A stretch of 33,561 bases of DNA, taken from positions 1 through 33,561 of the forward strand of contig JAWXBN010000029.1 in the NCBI GenBank assembly GCA_034440155.1, given 5' to 3'. Of the stretch, positions 1 through 8,511 are shown one piece after another. The notes below the pieces were generated by a model, which searched no databases, was not told the origin of the DNA, and saw only the letters and a list, made by a program, of their open reading frames with translations. Within the stretch, counting starts at the first letter, position 1, and each line of letters starts with the position of its first letter. The stretch comes from Verrucomicrobiota bacterium (lineage in GTDB: Bacteria > Verrucomicrobiota > Verrucomicrobiia > JAWXBN01). Made by a program: the position numbers and the translations under genes.

Positions 1-10
1 TAGATTCCCC

Positions 11-555
11 ACGACATCATATGTCAAGACCGCACTTTCCCCATTCTGACTGTGTGATATGGATCAAGAGATTTAAGAAAGAATACCGTTTCCCTTCCGG
101 TTCTTTTTGCACTGTGAACCCCCTACGCAACTTGCCCACGTTCCTGAGTAAAGGGTTATTGCGGGGCAATTCGTTTTAAATAATCTCAAATCTCAGCATG
201 GCCCCTATTTATTTGTTTTAAATAATCTCAAATCTCAGCATGACCCCTATTTACGACATCATATGTCAAGACCGCACTTTCCGCATTTTGACTGTGTGAT
301 ATTCATCAAGAGATTTAAGAAAGAATACCGTTCCCCTTCCGCTTTGTTTCGCACTGTGAACCCCTACGCAACTTGCTCACGTTCCTGAGTAAAGGGTTAT
401 TACGGGGCAATTTGTTTTAAACAATCTCAAATCTCAGCATGACCCCTATTCCTCGCACTGTGAACCCCCTACGCAACTTGCACACGTTCCTGAGTAAAGG
501 GTTATTACGGGGCAATTTGTTTTAAACAATCACAAATCTCAGCATGACCCCTATT
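11..555. repeat. Nested copies of a 200-bp repeat with a shared 3' end
   Basis: Four direct copies lie head to tail: a full copy at 11-210, only the last 42 bp at 211-252, a second full copy at 253-450, and the last 103 bp at 453-555. Every copy ends in the same GCATGRCCCCTATT sequence, while the left ends differ, so copies are truncated only on one side. The left end carries a small inverted repeat, GACAT-CAT-ATGTC. Copies differ at scattered bases (for example CAATTCG versus CAATTTG), so they are not fresh duplications. No open frame is conserved through the unit. It may be a REP-like or other non-autonomous element; the family is not recognised. Confidence 0.85.
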
Positions 556-746
556 CCCAAATACCATACGACCACAATTCTGTCTCATATGATCAGAAAG
601 AAAGTTTAACACGTAGATTCTTCCCGGACGTTTCTTTCGGTCGTGAACTGTTTCATTCGACCGGAAAGGCTTTCACCCGCGTGGCTCCCGACTTCGCCGG
701 AGTTCGGTTGGCGTGGAAAGTTCATATTCTCACGTTATCTGACTCT
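556..746. other. Non-coding stretch with two hairpins downstream of the toxin-immunity pair
   Basis: No convincing coding frame is seen. Two inverted repeats lie close together. One at about 637-672 has arms CGGTCG and CGACCG plus flanking TTTC/GAAA. A second at about 687-712 has arms CCGACT and AGTTCGG with one bulge. The stretch is GC-rich compared with the genes on its right and lies directly after the stop codon of the small membrane protein. It could be a structured RNA, the edge of a mobile element or the remains of a gene. Neither hairpin has a clear T run, so a terminator is not supported. Confidence 0.3.
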
Positions 747-1052
747 TTAAACCTTTGACTGTGACGACACGCTTTTTGAGATTAATAATATCCAATCGAT
801 GAGACAAGCAAACAAAATTCCAAGTATAATCGACAAACAGGTCTGATGTGAAATGGTCAGACCATTATTAATAGCAAAAATAATTTCGCTCGGTATCCAA
901 AATAAAAATCCGAATATTATTGAAAACCAATAGAGTAAACCTTGATAACCATCTGAATCATACTGCGCGCCATTGAAATAAACAATTACCTGCAAAAGTA
1001 AACCCACGAAAACATATGTTACAAAGAGATGTTTAACTATAAAACTTTTCAT
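747..1052 (-). CDS. Small three-helix membrane protein, candidate immunity protein for the Rhs tip
   Basis: The protein is 101 residues, with three hydrophobic segments (about residues 8-26, 38-60 and 75-95) and hardly any soluble part. I start it at the ATG at 1052-1050 instead of the longer frame beginning at 1139. This ATG lies one base after the Rhs stop codon (TAA T ATG), and residues upstream of it overlap Rhs coding sequence in another frame. The position directly behind an Rhs toxin tip, with near-zero spacing suggesting translational coupling, is where immunity genes of polymorphic toxins sit. No known family is recognised. A membrane immunity protein would fit a toxin acting at the membrane or in the periplasm. 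Immunity is inferred from context only. Confidence 0.6.
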   Translation of the reverse strand: MKSFIVKHLFVTYVFVGLLLQVIVYFNGAQYDSDGYQGLLYWFSIIFGFLFWIPSEIIFAINNGLTISHQTCLSIILGILFACLIDWILLISKSVSSQSKV

Positions 1053-1053
1053 A

Positions 1054-1905
1054 TTATTTAAAATTGCTTGATGGCACAGGTTTGTACCATCCAGGATTTT
1101 TAGAAGGTTGAGCTGATGGCCTTTTTGCTCCTGTTGCATTCAAAAGACCAGAAACGTATGAATTGGAGTTATAACTGTCATCCGGCAGATACCAGCTCTG
1201 ATCTCCACCACTCTCCGCTGGCAGCAAATCATAATCTAAATTGTCAGAGTAATTTCTGTCAGATTTTAATAATGAACTTATAAATTGATCCTCTGTCATG
1301 TTTTTTGGGCATTCAATAGTTTCCGAATATGTATTTTTATCCCGTTTAAGATCAGTCTTACGATTCAAGTGACTCACCAGCTTACCACCATCTTCTGGTC
1401 CCGCACCAATTGTGGCATATGCCTTGCCATCTTTAGTCTTATTATAAAACTCTGAATGTTTTGACCATTTCAGCTGATTTTTAGGAATAATGGTAATCTT
1501 TGCATGATCTTTACTAGGTATAACAGAATGCGATTCAAGACGCACTTCCAACCCCCACTGATCGACCCAGTTCACCGGATTATTGGAGACATACCCATAA
1601 AGGTTAATCCCTCCAGCTTCCGCAATCGGATCGCGGCTTATCCATCTTCCCGTGTCAGCGTCATACGCCCGGTAAAGTGTCAGGTGCAATTTGCTCTTCT
1701 CATGATAGAAATGTCCCGTGAATTTAAAGTCGGAATCCACCGCGTTACTCGTCACGAGGTTATTCGATACCCGCCCATAAGGATCATAATCCCATACCCC
1801 GCGCAAATTGCCCGTGCTGTCGGTGTGAGTCAGAGCAGAGTTTAACCGCAGGTTAGCGTAGATTATCACAGGATTTCTTTCTACCACGAAGCTCACGAAA
1901 GACAC
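1054..1905 (-). CDS. Rhs-family core end plus variable toxin tip, 5'-truncated
   Basis: The first part matches the end of the Rhs core: a YD-type repeat (YDPYGR), then the hallmark YRAYDADTGRWISRDP and the GGINLYGYVSNNPVNWVDQWG segment at about residues 75-115. These close the shell that encloses the toxin in full-length Rhs/YD proteins. After DQWGL the sequence is the variable tip, about 165 residues. It holds an NSNSYVSGLL motif and a closing PGWYKPVP, a combination I associate, without certainty, with papain/NlpC-like tips of Rhs and phage structural proteins. Full Rhs proteins exceed 1000 residues. Here the homology stops near 1860 and the ATG at 1905 falls in a short CACGAAG repeat, so the front of the gene is gone. 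It may be a displaced toxin cassette or a pseudogene. Confidence 0.75.
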   Translation of the reverse strand: MSFVSFVVERNPVIIYANLRLNSALTHTDSTGNLRGVWDYDPYGRVSNNLVTSNAVDSDFKFTGHFYHEKSKLHLTLYRAYDADTGRWISRDPIAEAGGINLYGYVSNNPVNWVDQWGLEVRLESHSVIPSKDHAKITIIPKNQLKWSKHSEFYNKTKDGKAYATIGAGPEDGGKLVSHLNRKTDLKRDKNTYSETIECPKNMTEDQFISSLLKSDRNYSDNLDYDLLPAESGGDQSWYLPDDSYNSNSYVSGLLNATGAKRPSAQPSKNPGWYKPVPSSNFK

Positions 1906-1910
1906 GAGGA
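1884..1910. repeat. CACGAAG-type 9-bp tandem repeat at the Rhs breakpoint
   Basis: Three imperfect 9-bp units (CCACGAAGC, TCACGAAAG, ACACGAGGA) lie exactly where Rhs homology ends. Short CACGAAG repeats of this style are common between genes in some environmental bacterial genomes. Here they mark the probable junction where the upstream Rhs gene was lost. Confidence 0.6.
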
Positions 1911-2129
1911 TTTTAAAAATACTTTTCGCCTTTAACTACCCCCTTGCGCCTTGTAACTTTTCTCAGCTCACCCGGCCTATGGTGTGCCTTTGTCAATAAG
2001 GCCCTGACTTTTTCCAACTCCCCTTGGCCGTTGGCAAAGGCCTAACTAAATTCAGGTTTTAAGCAGTGCTTTATCTGGGAAAAGGAAGTCCAGTGCAAGG
2101 CGAACTTTGTATTTGGCGCAGTACCGTGA

Positions 2130-3917
2130 TTAGCCGGTTGCGGAAACAGGACCGGAGGAGGAGCTGGCCGTGTCGAGGAGTTCATGGATCGCTTTCATGA
2201 TGGAGTTAAAAGTAAATGGTTTTTCCAGCCATAAACATCCATGTATTTTGATTTGAGGCAGGACATTTTCGCGCATGATGTCACCACTGATGAAGATAAA
2301 CTTTTCTTTTAACCGGGGAAATTGTCTGACCGCATTCTCATAAAACTCTAGGCCATCCATGCCGGGCATGCGGATATCGCTAATGACGAGATCAAATGTC
2401 ACATTCTGCATCACGTCGAGCGCAGCAAATCCTGTTTTCACCTGCGACACCGTAAATCCCTTGATTTCCAAATAATCAGCAAGAGGCTCCACGACGAGGG
2501 GTTCATCATCGACGAGTAAAATATGGGTGGTGGATTTCAGGGGGCTCATGAGATCTGCGAGCGGATTCTCAGAATTGTTTTCGTGAAGGGAGGGCAGGGG
2601 TCCCATCAAAGGGAGTTCGATCAAGAAGACGGTCCCTTCGGGCGAAGTTTTTTCCAAGGACAAATTGCCCCCGTTATTTTCGATCAAAGTAGTAGCTAGG
2701 GAGAGGCCGAGTCCGGTTCCTTGTCCGACCTCTTTTGTGGTGTAGAAAGGATCAAAAATATATTTGCGAGATGGCTCGGGTATCCCGTGGCCATTATCAC
2801 TGACACGGATTTCGATGATTTGGCCTTTACGCCGTACACTGATGACGATTTTGCCCCGAGCACCATCGCGGGGCATGGCTTGTTCGGCATTTGTCACGAG
2901 ATTGATGAGGACTTGCTGGAGCTGTTGGATGCTGACATTGACCGGATAAGAGATCGTTTCGAGATCTAGCCCGAGCTCGATATCCTGGGTCCGGAGCTGA
3001 TATTTTTTTAATCCGACGGTGGCTTGGATGATTTCATTGATTCCGGAGATCTCCTGACGCGGGGCTTCCTTGCGGGCAAAGGCGAGCAGGCCCTTGACGA
3101 GCTCAGCCGTGCGGATGGTTTCCTCGTAAATCGACTCGATGGAATTCACCATTTTAGTGTCCTGGGGAGGGCGAAGCATGAGGAGTGAGGCATGGCCGAG
3201 GATGGTTGTCAGGGGGTTATTGATCTCATGGGCGATCCCGGCAATCGCACGACCAAGCGAGGCCATCTTTTCGGACTGGATGATTTGCTCCTGCAATTTG
3301 CGCTGGTTACGGACATGGTGTTGTAACATAATGGAAAAAGCGACCATTTCGGCAAATACAGAGAGCAGATGCATCGTATTCTCGTCAAACGCATCCACCT
3401 CCATCCCATCGATATTGATGAGTCCCCACACTTCTCCGTCGATCAGGACTGGGATGACTAGTTCACTTTTCACATAATCAAAGAGGGGGTAGTAATGAGG
3501 GTCTTTTGACACATCAGGGCACAAGTAAGCTTCCCCCGTGGCGGCTACGATTCCGGTGAGTCCCTTGCCAACCGGGAGAAAACACTTCATTTTTTCTTCC
3601 GACCAGTCCGGGCCATAGCTTGAGACGATCCGGAGAAATTTGTGTTCATGATCCACCTCGACAAAAGAGCCGTGGATAGCCCCGACGATTTCGCACGCCT
3701 TTTGGATGATGAGGGGGATACTTTCTTCCAAACACTCTTTCTGGCGGATGTCGGCGAGTAACTCCCCGATATTGACCACCAGTGGGTCATGCTCTAACCC
3801 ATACAGGCTCATGAGTTTAAAGGCGACGAAATCAGCGATCTCTTCGGTATCCTTTTTTTCACGGATACCGCTGATGATCTCACGGATTTGGATTAAATAG
3901 GGTCTAGGGTCAGCCAT
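2130..3917 (-). CDS. Soluble hybrid sensor histidine kinase (GAF-HisKA-HATPase-REC)
   Basis: The protein has 595 residues and no membrane segment or signal peptide, so it should sense a cytoplasmic cue. Domains in order are: an N-terminal helical stretch; a GAF domain at about 60-200 (VGKGLTGIVAATGE, VIPVLIDGEVWGLINID); a coiled linker; HisKA with the phospho-accepting His230 in IAHEINNPL; a GHKL ATPase with N box (Asn343), G1 (DNGHGIP, 374-380), F box (FDPFYTTK) and G2 (GTGLGLS); and a receiver at about 463-580 with acidic pair Asp470/Asp471, phospho-acceptor Asp514 (SDIRMPG) and Lys566 (EKPF). All residues needed for autophosphorylation and internal phosphotransfer are present. No separate response regulator or DNA-binding output lies nearby, so the output is unknown. 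It sits 67 bp downstream of valS on the same strand and may be co-transcribed. Confidence 0.93.
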   Translation of the reverse strand: MADPRPYLIQIREIISGIREKKDTEEIADFVAFKLMSLYGLEHDPLVVNIGELLADIRQKECLEESIPLIIQKACEIVGAIHGSFVEVDHEHKFLRIVSSYGPDWSEEKMKCFLPVGKGLTGIVAATGEAYLCPDVSKDPHYYPLFDYVKSELVIPVLIDGEVWGLINIDGMEVDAFDENTMHLLSVFAEMVAFSIMLQHHVRNQRKLQEQIIQSEKMASLGRAIAGIAHEINNPLTTILGHASLLMLRPPQDTKMVNSIESIYEETIRTAELVKGLLAFARKEAPRQEISGINEIIQATVGLKKYQLRTQDIELGLDLETISYPVNVSIQQLQQVLINLVTNAEQAMPRDGARGKIVISVRRKGQIIEIRVSDNGHGIPEPSRKYIFDPFYTTKEVGQGTGLGLSLATTLIENNGGNLSLEKTSPEGTVFLIELPLMGPLPSLHENNSENPLADLMSPLKSTTHILLVDDEPLVVEPLADYLEIKGFTVSQVKTGFAALDVMQNVTFDLVISDIRMPGMDGLEFYENAVRQFPRLKEKFIFISGDIMRENVLPQIKIHGCLWLEKPFTFNSIMKAIHELLDTASSSSGPVSATG

Positions 3918-3984
3918 CTTGGAGCTACGAGAGCAATATACATACCAACACCGATCCCAGTTTTACCTGCACTCTCCGCTTTAT

Positions 3985-6702
3985 CTATCCGAGTGAACCG
4001 AGCAGTTCCTCGACCTGAGTCTTTTTATCGGACCAGGTTTGGAGGCGTTGCTGGTGTTCCTCGAGGACTTTGGCAGGAACTTTTTCGGCGAAGGCGGGGT
4101 TGTCCAGTTTGGCTTTGACCTTGGTGATTTCGGAGATGGCGATTTCCAGCTCTTTTTTCAAGCGGGCCTTCTCGGCATCGACATCGATCAAGCCGTCGAG
4201 GGGCATGTAGAGTTCACCTAAGGCAGTCAGGACCAATGGGGTGCCTTTTGCGGGAGCAAATTGCGCGTCGAGGGAGATAGTCTCTGCATTGGTGAGCATC
4301 CGGAGGGTGGCCACGTCCCCATCCGACAGAGAGGCGTTTTTTAGGACGAATTTGACTTTTATATTCGATTGGATTTTGTATTCTGCGCGCAAATTGCGCC
4401 CGCGCCCGGCGGAATCATAAATTTTGCGGGTATGCTGGATTTTTTCGGTGAGCAAGTTGCCTTGGAGTATCGGGTCAATTTGCGTGGGCCATTCAGCAAA
4501 CATGATATTATCCCCAAACCCGAGTCCGCTCCAGAGCTCTTGGGTGACAAACGGGGCATAAGGATGCAGCAAACGGAAAACGTGGTGCAGGACATAATCC
4601 ATGACGGCACAGGTTTGATTTTTCAGCGAGGCATCGGCGAGTTGGGCCTTGGCTACCTCGATATACCAGTCGCAGTAATCACCCCAGAAAAAGTCGTAGA
4701 GCTCTTGGGCGGCGGCGCTGAATTCAAAAGTGTCGAGGAAAGTATTCACTTTGGTGATACACTCGGCGAGCTCTTGGAGTATCCATTGGTCGTATGCGGT
4801 GGGCTGGGCAATTTGCGCAAGGGGTTGGTTCGGTAATTCCTGCATTTGACGGAAACGAACAGCATTCCAGAGTTTATTACAGAAATTACGACCTTGTTCG
4901 GCTTGGGACTCGTCGAAACGGATATCCTGACCTTGCGGGGCGATCCGCATCAGGCCGAAACGCAGGCCGTCGGCGCCGTATTGGGCGATCAGGTCGAGTG
5001 GATCAGGGGAGTTCCCTAGGCTCTTCGACATTTTCCGGCCTTGTTTGTCACGGATGATCCCGGTGAAATAAACATCTTTGAAAGCGATGTTTTTAGCGAT
5101 GTCATCAGTGCCGGAGGGTTCGAACTCTAACCCGGCGATGATCATGCGGGCGACCCACAGGAAAATAATGTCCGGTCCGGTCACGAGTGTGCTGGTCGGA
5201 TAGAATTTTTTTAGAGTGGCGTCGTCCATCGTGGCGTAAGCCCAGAGCCAAGAGGATGCCCATGTGTCGAGGCAGTCGGTATCCTGTGTCCAGCCTTCAC
5301 CGGGACACTCGATCTGGCAAAGCACTTCCCCGTCGTGGTACCACACGGGGATACGGTGGCCCCAGACGATCTGGCGGGAGAGGCACCAGTCCTGAATATT
5401 CTCCAGCCAGTGGGCGTAAACTTTTTCCCAACGATCTGGCCAGAAACGGATTTGCCGCTCGCGGACCACTCGTAGGGCTTCTTCGATCATCCGGCCCCCG
5501 AGCATTTTGCGATAGTCGAGGAACCACTGTTCGGACAGACGGGGTTCGATCGGTACTTGGCCGCGTTCACTAAATCCGACGTTATTTTCGTAAGGTTCTT
5601 CTTTGACGAGTAAACCCATGGAGGCGAGCATTTCGGCGGATTTTTTCCGCGCCTCGAAACGCTCGATGCCGTGGAGCTCGGGCACTTCTGGGCAATTAAT
5701 TTTGCCGTCAGGGGTGAGGACATCGATAATCGGGAGATGATGGCGCAGCCCGATTTCGAAGTCAGCTTTGTCATGGGCGGGAGTGACTTTGAGGACCCCT
5801 GTGCCAAATTCAAAGTCCACGTGATCATCAGCGACTATCGGGATCTTTGTGCGGGGGAAAGGACGCCAGACGTGTTTCCCGACGAGGGCACTATAACGGG
5901 GGTCTTGAGGATTTACCGCCACACCCGTGTCACCCATGAGTGTTTCAGGGCGAGTCGTGGCGATTTCTAGAAATTGGCCGGGTTCCTCGACCACCTCATA
6001 ACGCATGGTGAAAAGTTTTCCCTTCTGGGGGGTGGAAACGATTTCTTCGTCGGAAATGGCCGTCAATGAGGCCGGGCACCAATTCACCATTCGTTTGCCG
6101 CGATAAATGTAGCCACGAGTGTAAAGGTCGACAAAAGCTCGCTGGACAGAGCGGTGATAACTGTCGTCTAGGGTGAAGCGTTCACGTCCCCAGTCACAGG
6201 AGCAGCCGAGTTTCTTGAGCTGGTCGATAATGACTCCGCCCCGGTCGCGGGTCCATGACCAGATCAGTTCCAGTAAATCGCTGCGGGGGATGTGGTGTTT
6301 GGTCAGGGGGATTTTAGGTTTTCCGGCGGCTTTATCCCAGACGGCGTCGAGGGATTCGAGGGTCTCGCGGATTTTCGGGGGAAGCTCATCAGGTTTACGC
6401 AGGGCTTTTTCGACAGCAGTCTGGGTGGCGAGTCCCGCGTGATCGGTGCCCGGGAGCCAGAGGACTTCCTTGCCTTGCATGCGGGCGCGGCGGACGAGGA
6501 TATCCTGAATTGTATTATTCAGGACGTGGCCCATTGTCAGGATGCCGGTCACATTCGGCGGGGGAATCACGATGGAATAGGCCGGTTTCGCGCTTTTGGG
6601 GTCAGCGGTGAAACAATTTGCACTGGTCCATGCGGCATAAATGCGTTCCTCAACGCCCTGTGGTTCATAAGCTTTAGCGAGCACTGTCATAGATATCCGC
6701 AT
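3985..6702 (-). CDS. valS: Valine--tRNA ligase
   Basis: This class I aminoacyl-tRNA synthetase charges tRNA-Val in the cytoplasm. It shows the HIGH-box equivalent (PPPNVTGILTMGH, with Thr in place of the first His), the editing CP1 domain in the middle (TTRPETLMGDTGVAVNP), the KMSKS loop (GRKMSKSLGNSPDP), the anticodon-binding helices, and the C-terminal coiled-coil arm (AEKARLKKELE to the end) typical of ValRS. At about 905 residues it is full length. The start is uncertain. The ATG at 6702 is used here. The ATG at 6690 (MTVLAKAYEP) best matches where homologues begin, and a TTG at 6711 has the best-spaced purine-rich ribosome site (GGAGGGGGAAAA). The frame can extend to 6729. Three exact GCAAWTTGC words lie inside the gene. 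Confidence 0.97.
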   Translation of the reverse strand: MRISMTVLAKAYEPQGVEERIYAAWTSANCFTADPKSAKPAYSIVIPPPNVTGILTMGHVLNNTIQDILVRRARMQGKEVLWLPGTDHAGLATQTAVEKALRKPDELPPKIRETLESLDAVWDKAAGKPKIPLTKHHIPRSDLLELIWSWTRDRGGVIIDQLKKLGCSCDWGRERFTLDDSYHRSVQRAFVDLYTRGYIYRGKRMVNWCPASLTAISDEEIVSTPQKGKLFTMRYEVVEEPGQFLEIATTRPETLMGDTGVAVNPQDPRYSALVGKHVWRPFPRTKIPIVADDHVDFEFGTGVLKVTPAHDKADFEIGLRHHLPIIDVLTPDGKINCPEVPELHGIERFEARKKSAEMLASMGLLVKEEPYENNVGFSERGQVPIEPRLSEQWFLDYRKMLGGRMIEEALRVVRERQIRFWPDRWEKVYAHWLENIQDWCLSRQIVWGHRIPVWYHDGEVLCQIECPGEGWTQDTDCLDTWASSWLWAYATMDDATLKKFYPTSTLVTGPDIIFLWVARMIIAGLEFEPSGTDDIAKNIAFKDVYFTGIIRDKQGRKMSKSLGNSPDPLDLIAQYGADGLRFGLMRIAPQGQDIRFDESQAEQGRNFCNKLWNAVRFRQMQELPNQPLAQIAQPTAYDQWILQELAECITKVNTFLDTFEFSAAAQELYDFFWGDYCDWYIEVAKAQLADASLKNQTCAVMDYVLHHVFRLLHPYAPFVTQELWSGLGFGDNIMFAEWPTQIDPILQGNLLTEKIQHTRKIYDSAGRGRNLRAEYKIQSNIKVKFVLKNASLSDGDVATLRMLTNAETISLDAQFAPAKGTPLVLTALGELYMPLDGLIDVDAEKARLKKELEIAISEITKVKAKLDNPAFAEKVPAKVLEEHQQRLQTWSDKKTQVEELLGSLG

Positions 6703-6789
6703 TAAAACCAATTTTCCCCCTCCCCGCAAGCTTTTGAATAAATCATAATTTTATTGAGTATCACCCGATTTGAATTATGAAGCAAATCA
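6703..6789. promoter_or_regulatory. Divergent intergenic region between valS and the carbamoyltransferase gene
   Basis: These 87 bp must hold the start signals for both divergent genes. A purine-rich GGAGGGGG (minus-strand reading, about 6716-6723) is the likely valS ribosome site. The rest is AT-rich. I could not pick a -35/-10 pair with confidence, and I see no T-box leader. Confidence 0.3.
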
Positions 6790-8511
6790 ATGAAAATATT
6801 GGCAATTAATCCGGGTCATGATGCAGGTGCGTGCATTTTTGAAGATTTTGATTTGGTCGCGTACGCAAAAGAAGAGAGGCTAAACCGGATAAAATCATGG
6901 GGTTATGAGATTCCTTGGCTGAGTTTAAAAGAGCTCTGGAGCAAGTGTCCTCCTGATGAAATTGATTGTCTGGTAATGCTCCGGGCGTCGATTCCTACGT
7001 CTTGTTATAAAAATCTATCGCACAGGCCATTACACTATCGTGCCCTCTACCATATTAATAAACTTTTGGGCAGGGAAAAACGATTGTCCATAGACGCTCA
7101 AATGAAGGCATCAGGAAAAGCGGAAAACGAGTTGATCGATTTTGGAAAATTGCGTCGTCTATTTGGCCTGCGTCCCGATTGTGAAGTGCTCTTTTCTAAC
7201 CACCATTTATCACACGCCCTCCCTGCGATCTTTTATAGTCCTCGGATCAACCAAGGTATATCCTACACGGCCGACGGAGTAGGCGATTTTGCCTGTTATT
7301 CGTTATACCGGTTTGATCAGGAGAATTTTGATGAAGTAATCGGTGGGGACGAATCAATTTATCAGTCGACGGGTACACTAAATTCCATGGGCCGCTTTTA
7401 CAGCCGCGTCACACGCGCCGCCGGGTATAAATCAAACCGGCATGAAGGAAAAATCACCGGTTTAGCCGCCTACGGTAAACCTTTGTTATTAGAGGAGTTA
7501 AGGGGGAAATATTTCCTGGATGAAAAGGGACAGGTTCAAACGTCCTTTAAAAATTATCAGGAAGCCGAGGATTATATTTTTGATTATGCCCGGACAATGG
7601 AGATGAAGGATATCGCGTCGTCCGCGCAATGTTTCCTGGAGGAAATCATGCTCCAGGCGGTGCAATGCCACCGCACCCGGGCTGGGGCGCATTTTGTCGG
7701 GCTCAGTGGCGGGGTTTTTGCCAATGTGAGGGCAAACCAGGTGATTGCCGAGTCGGAAGGTGTTGACGAGGTATTTATTTATCCAGCCATGGGGGACGAA
7801 GGTCTCGCCGTTGGTGCAGCCTTGGATATTTGCCGACGGAAATGGGGATGGAAAGAATTTATGTCCAAAAGACGGGACTTAGGAATGATTTATTACGGGG
7901 AAGAATTTTCCCAAAGGCAAATCGCGCATGCTGCCGAGGGTTTTGAAATTGAGGAACCTGAAAACATGGCTCGCGAGGTCGCCTGCCGGATTAATGAAAA
8001 TAAAATCTGCGCATTATTCACCAAAGGAATGGAATATGGCCCGCGAGCTTTGGGTGCGAGGTCGATTTTAGCGACTCCGAAAGATAAAAACATTAATAAA
8101 ACCCTCAATGAACGTCTCACCCGTACCGAATTCATGCCTTTTGCACCGGTCGTCAGGGCTGAGCGCCTGACAGAGGTCTTTAAATGCCCTCCACAATCCG
8201 AACGTGCGACAAAATATATGACGATCACGTGTCATGTCCAAGACCAATGGCGGGATAAAATCCCTGCTGTGGTGCATGTGGATGGGACGGCACGCCCACA
8301 ATCTATCGAACGCCACGATAACCCCCTTTACTACGATATTATCGAGCAATTCGAGGAAGTCTCAGGATTGCCTTGCCTCATTAATACCAGCTTTAATGCT
8401 CACGAGGAACCGATCATTAATACTCCCCAAGAGGCTTTGCGTGCGCTCGCACAGCGACGGATAGATTATCTCGTCACCGACGAAATGATTATCTCGCGCA
8501 AAGAGTCATAA
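6790..8511 (+). CDS. NodU/TobZ-family O-carbamoyltransferase
   Basis: The protein has 573 residues, the usual length of this family. These enzymes use carbamoyl phosphate and ATP to make a carbamoyl-adenylate and pass the carbamoyl group to a hydroxyl of a sugar or antibiotic. The N-terminal Kae1-like half starts with the ATPase-fold opening (AINPGHDAGACIF) and carries the metal-binding HHLSHA motif (His138, His139, His142), TADGVGD and LSGGVFANVRAN (305-316). The C-terminal YrdC-like half carries GPRALGARSIL (417-427), NTSFN and HEEPI. The start at 6790 is the only ATG before conserved sequence in this frame, with a weak ribosome site. Beside a glycan locus it probably carbamoylates a surface sugar; the acceptor is unknown. 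Its last 6 bp overlap the stop of the convergent gene. Confidence 0.9.
   Translation: MKILAINPGHDAGACIFEDFDLVAYAKEERLNRIKSWGYEIPWLSLKELWSKCPPDEIDCLVMLRASIPTSCYKNLSHRPLHYRALYHINKLLGREKRLSIDAQMKASGKAENELIDFGKLRRLFGLRPDCEVLFSNHHLSHALPAIFYSPRINQGISYTADGVGDFACYSLYRFDQENFDEVIGGDESIYQSTGTLNSMGRFYSRVTRAAGYKSNRHEGKITGLAAYGKPLLLEELRGKYFLDEKGQVQTSFKNYQEAEDYIFDYARTMEMKDIASSAQCFLEEIMLQAVQCHRTRAGAHFVGLSGGVFANVRANQVIAESEGVDEVFIYPAMGDEGLAVGAALDICRRKWGWKEFMSKRRDLGMIYYGEEFSQRQIAHAAEGFEIEEPENMAREVACRINENKICALFTKGMEYGPRALGARSILATPKDKNINKTLNERLTRTEFMPFAPVVRAERLTEVFKCPPQSERATKYMTITCHVQDQWRDKIPAVVHVDGTARPQSIERHDNPLYYDIIEQFEEVSGLPCLINTSFNAHEEPIINTPQEALRALAQRRIDYLVTDEMIISRKES

Noticed and set aside
11-555. CRISPR-like direct repeats
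   Set aside because: Units are about 200 bp with no spacers and truncated copies; not a CRISPR array.
2023-2041. Hairpin CCTTGGCC-GTT-GGCAAAGG as terminator for the kinase gene
   Set aside because: One mismatch in the stem and no T run on either strand; too weak to call.
4369-4836. 155-codon plus-strand frame within valS
   Set aside because: Lies wholly opposite conserved ValRS anticodon-binding sequence; no domain of its own.
5187-5573. 128-codon plus-strand frame within valS
   Set aside because: Antisense shadow of GC-rich valS codons; arginine/glycine-rich without motifs.
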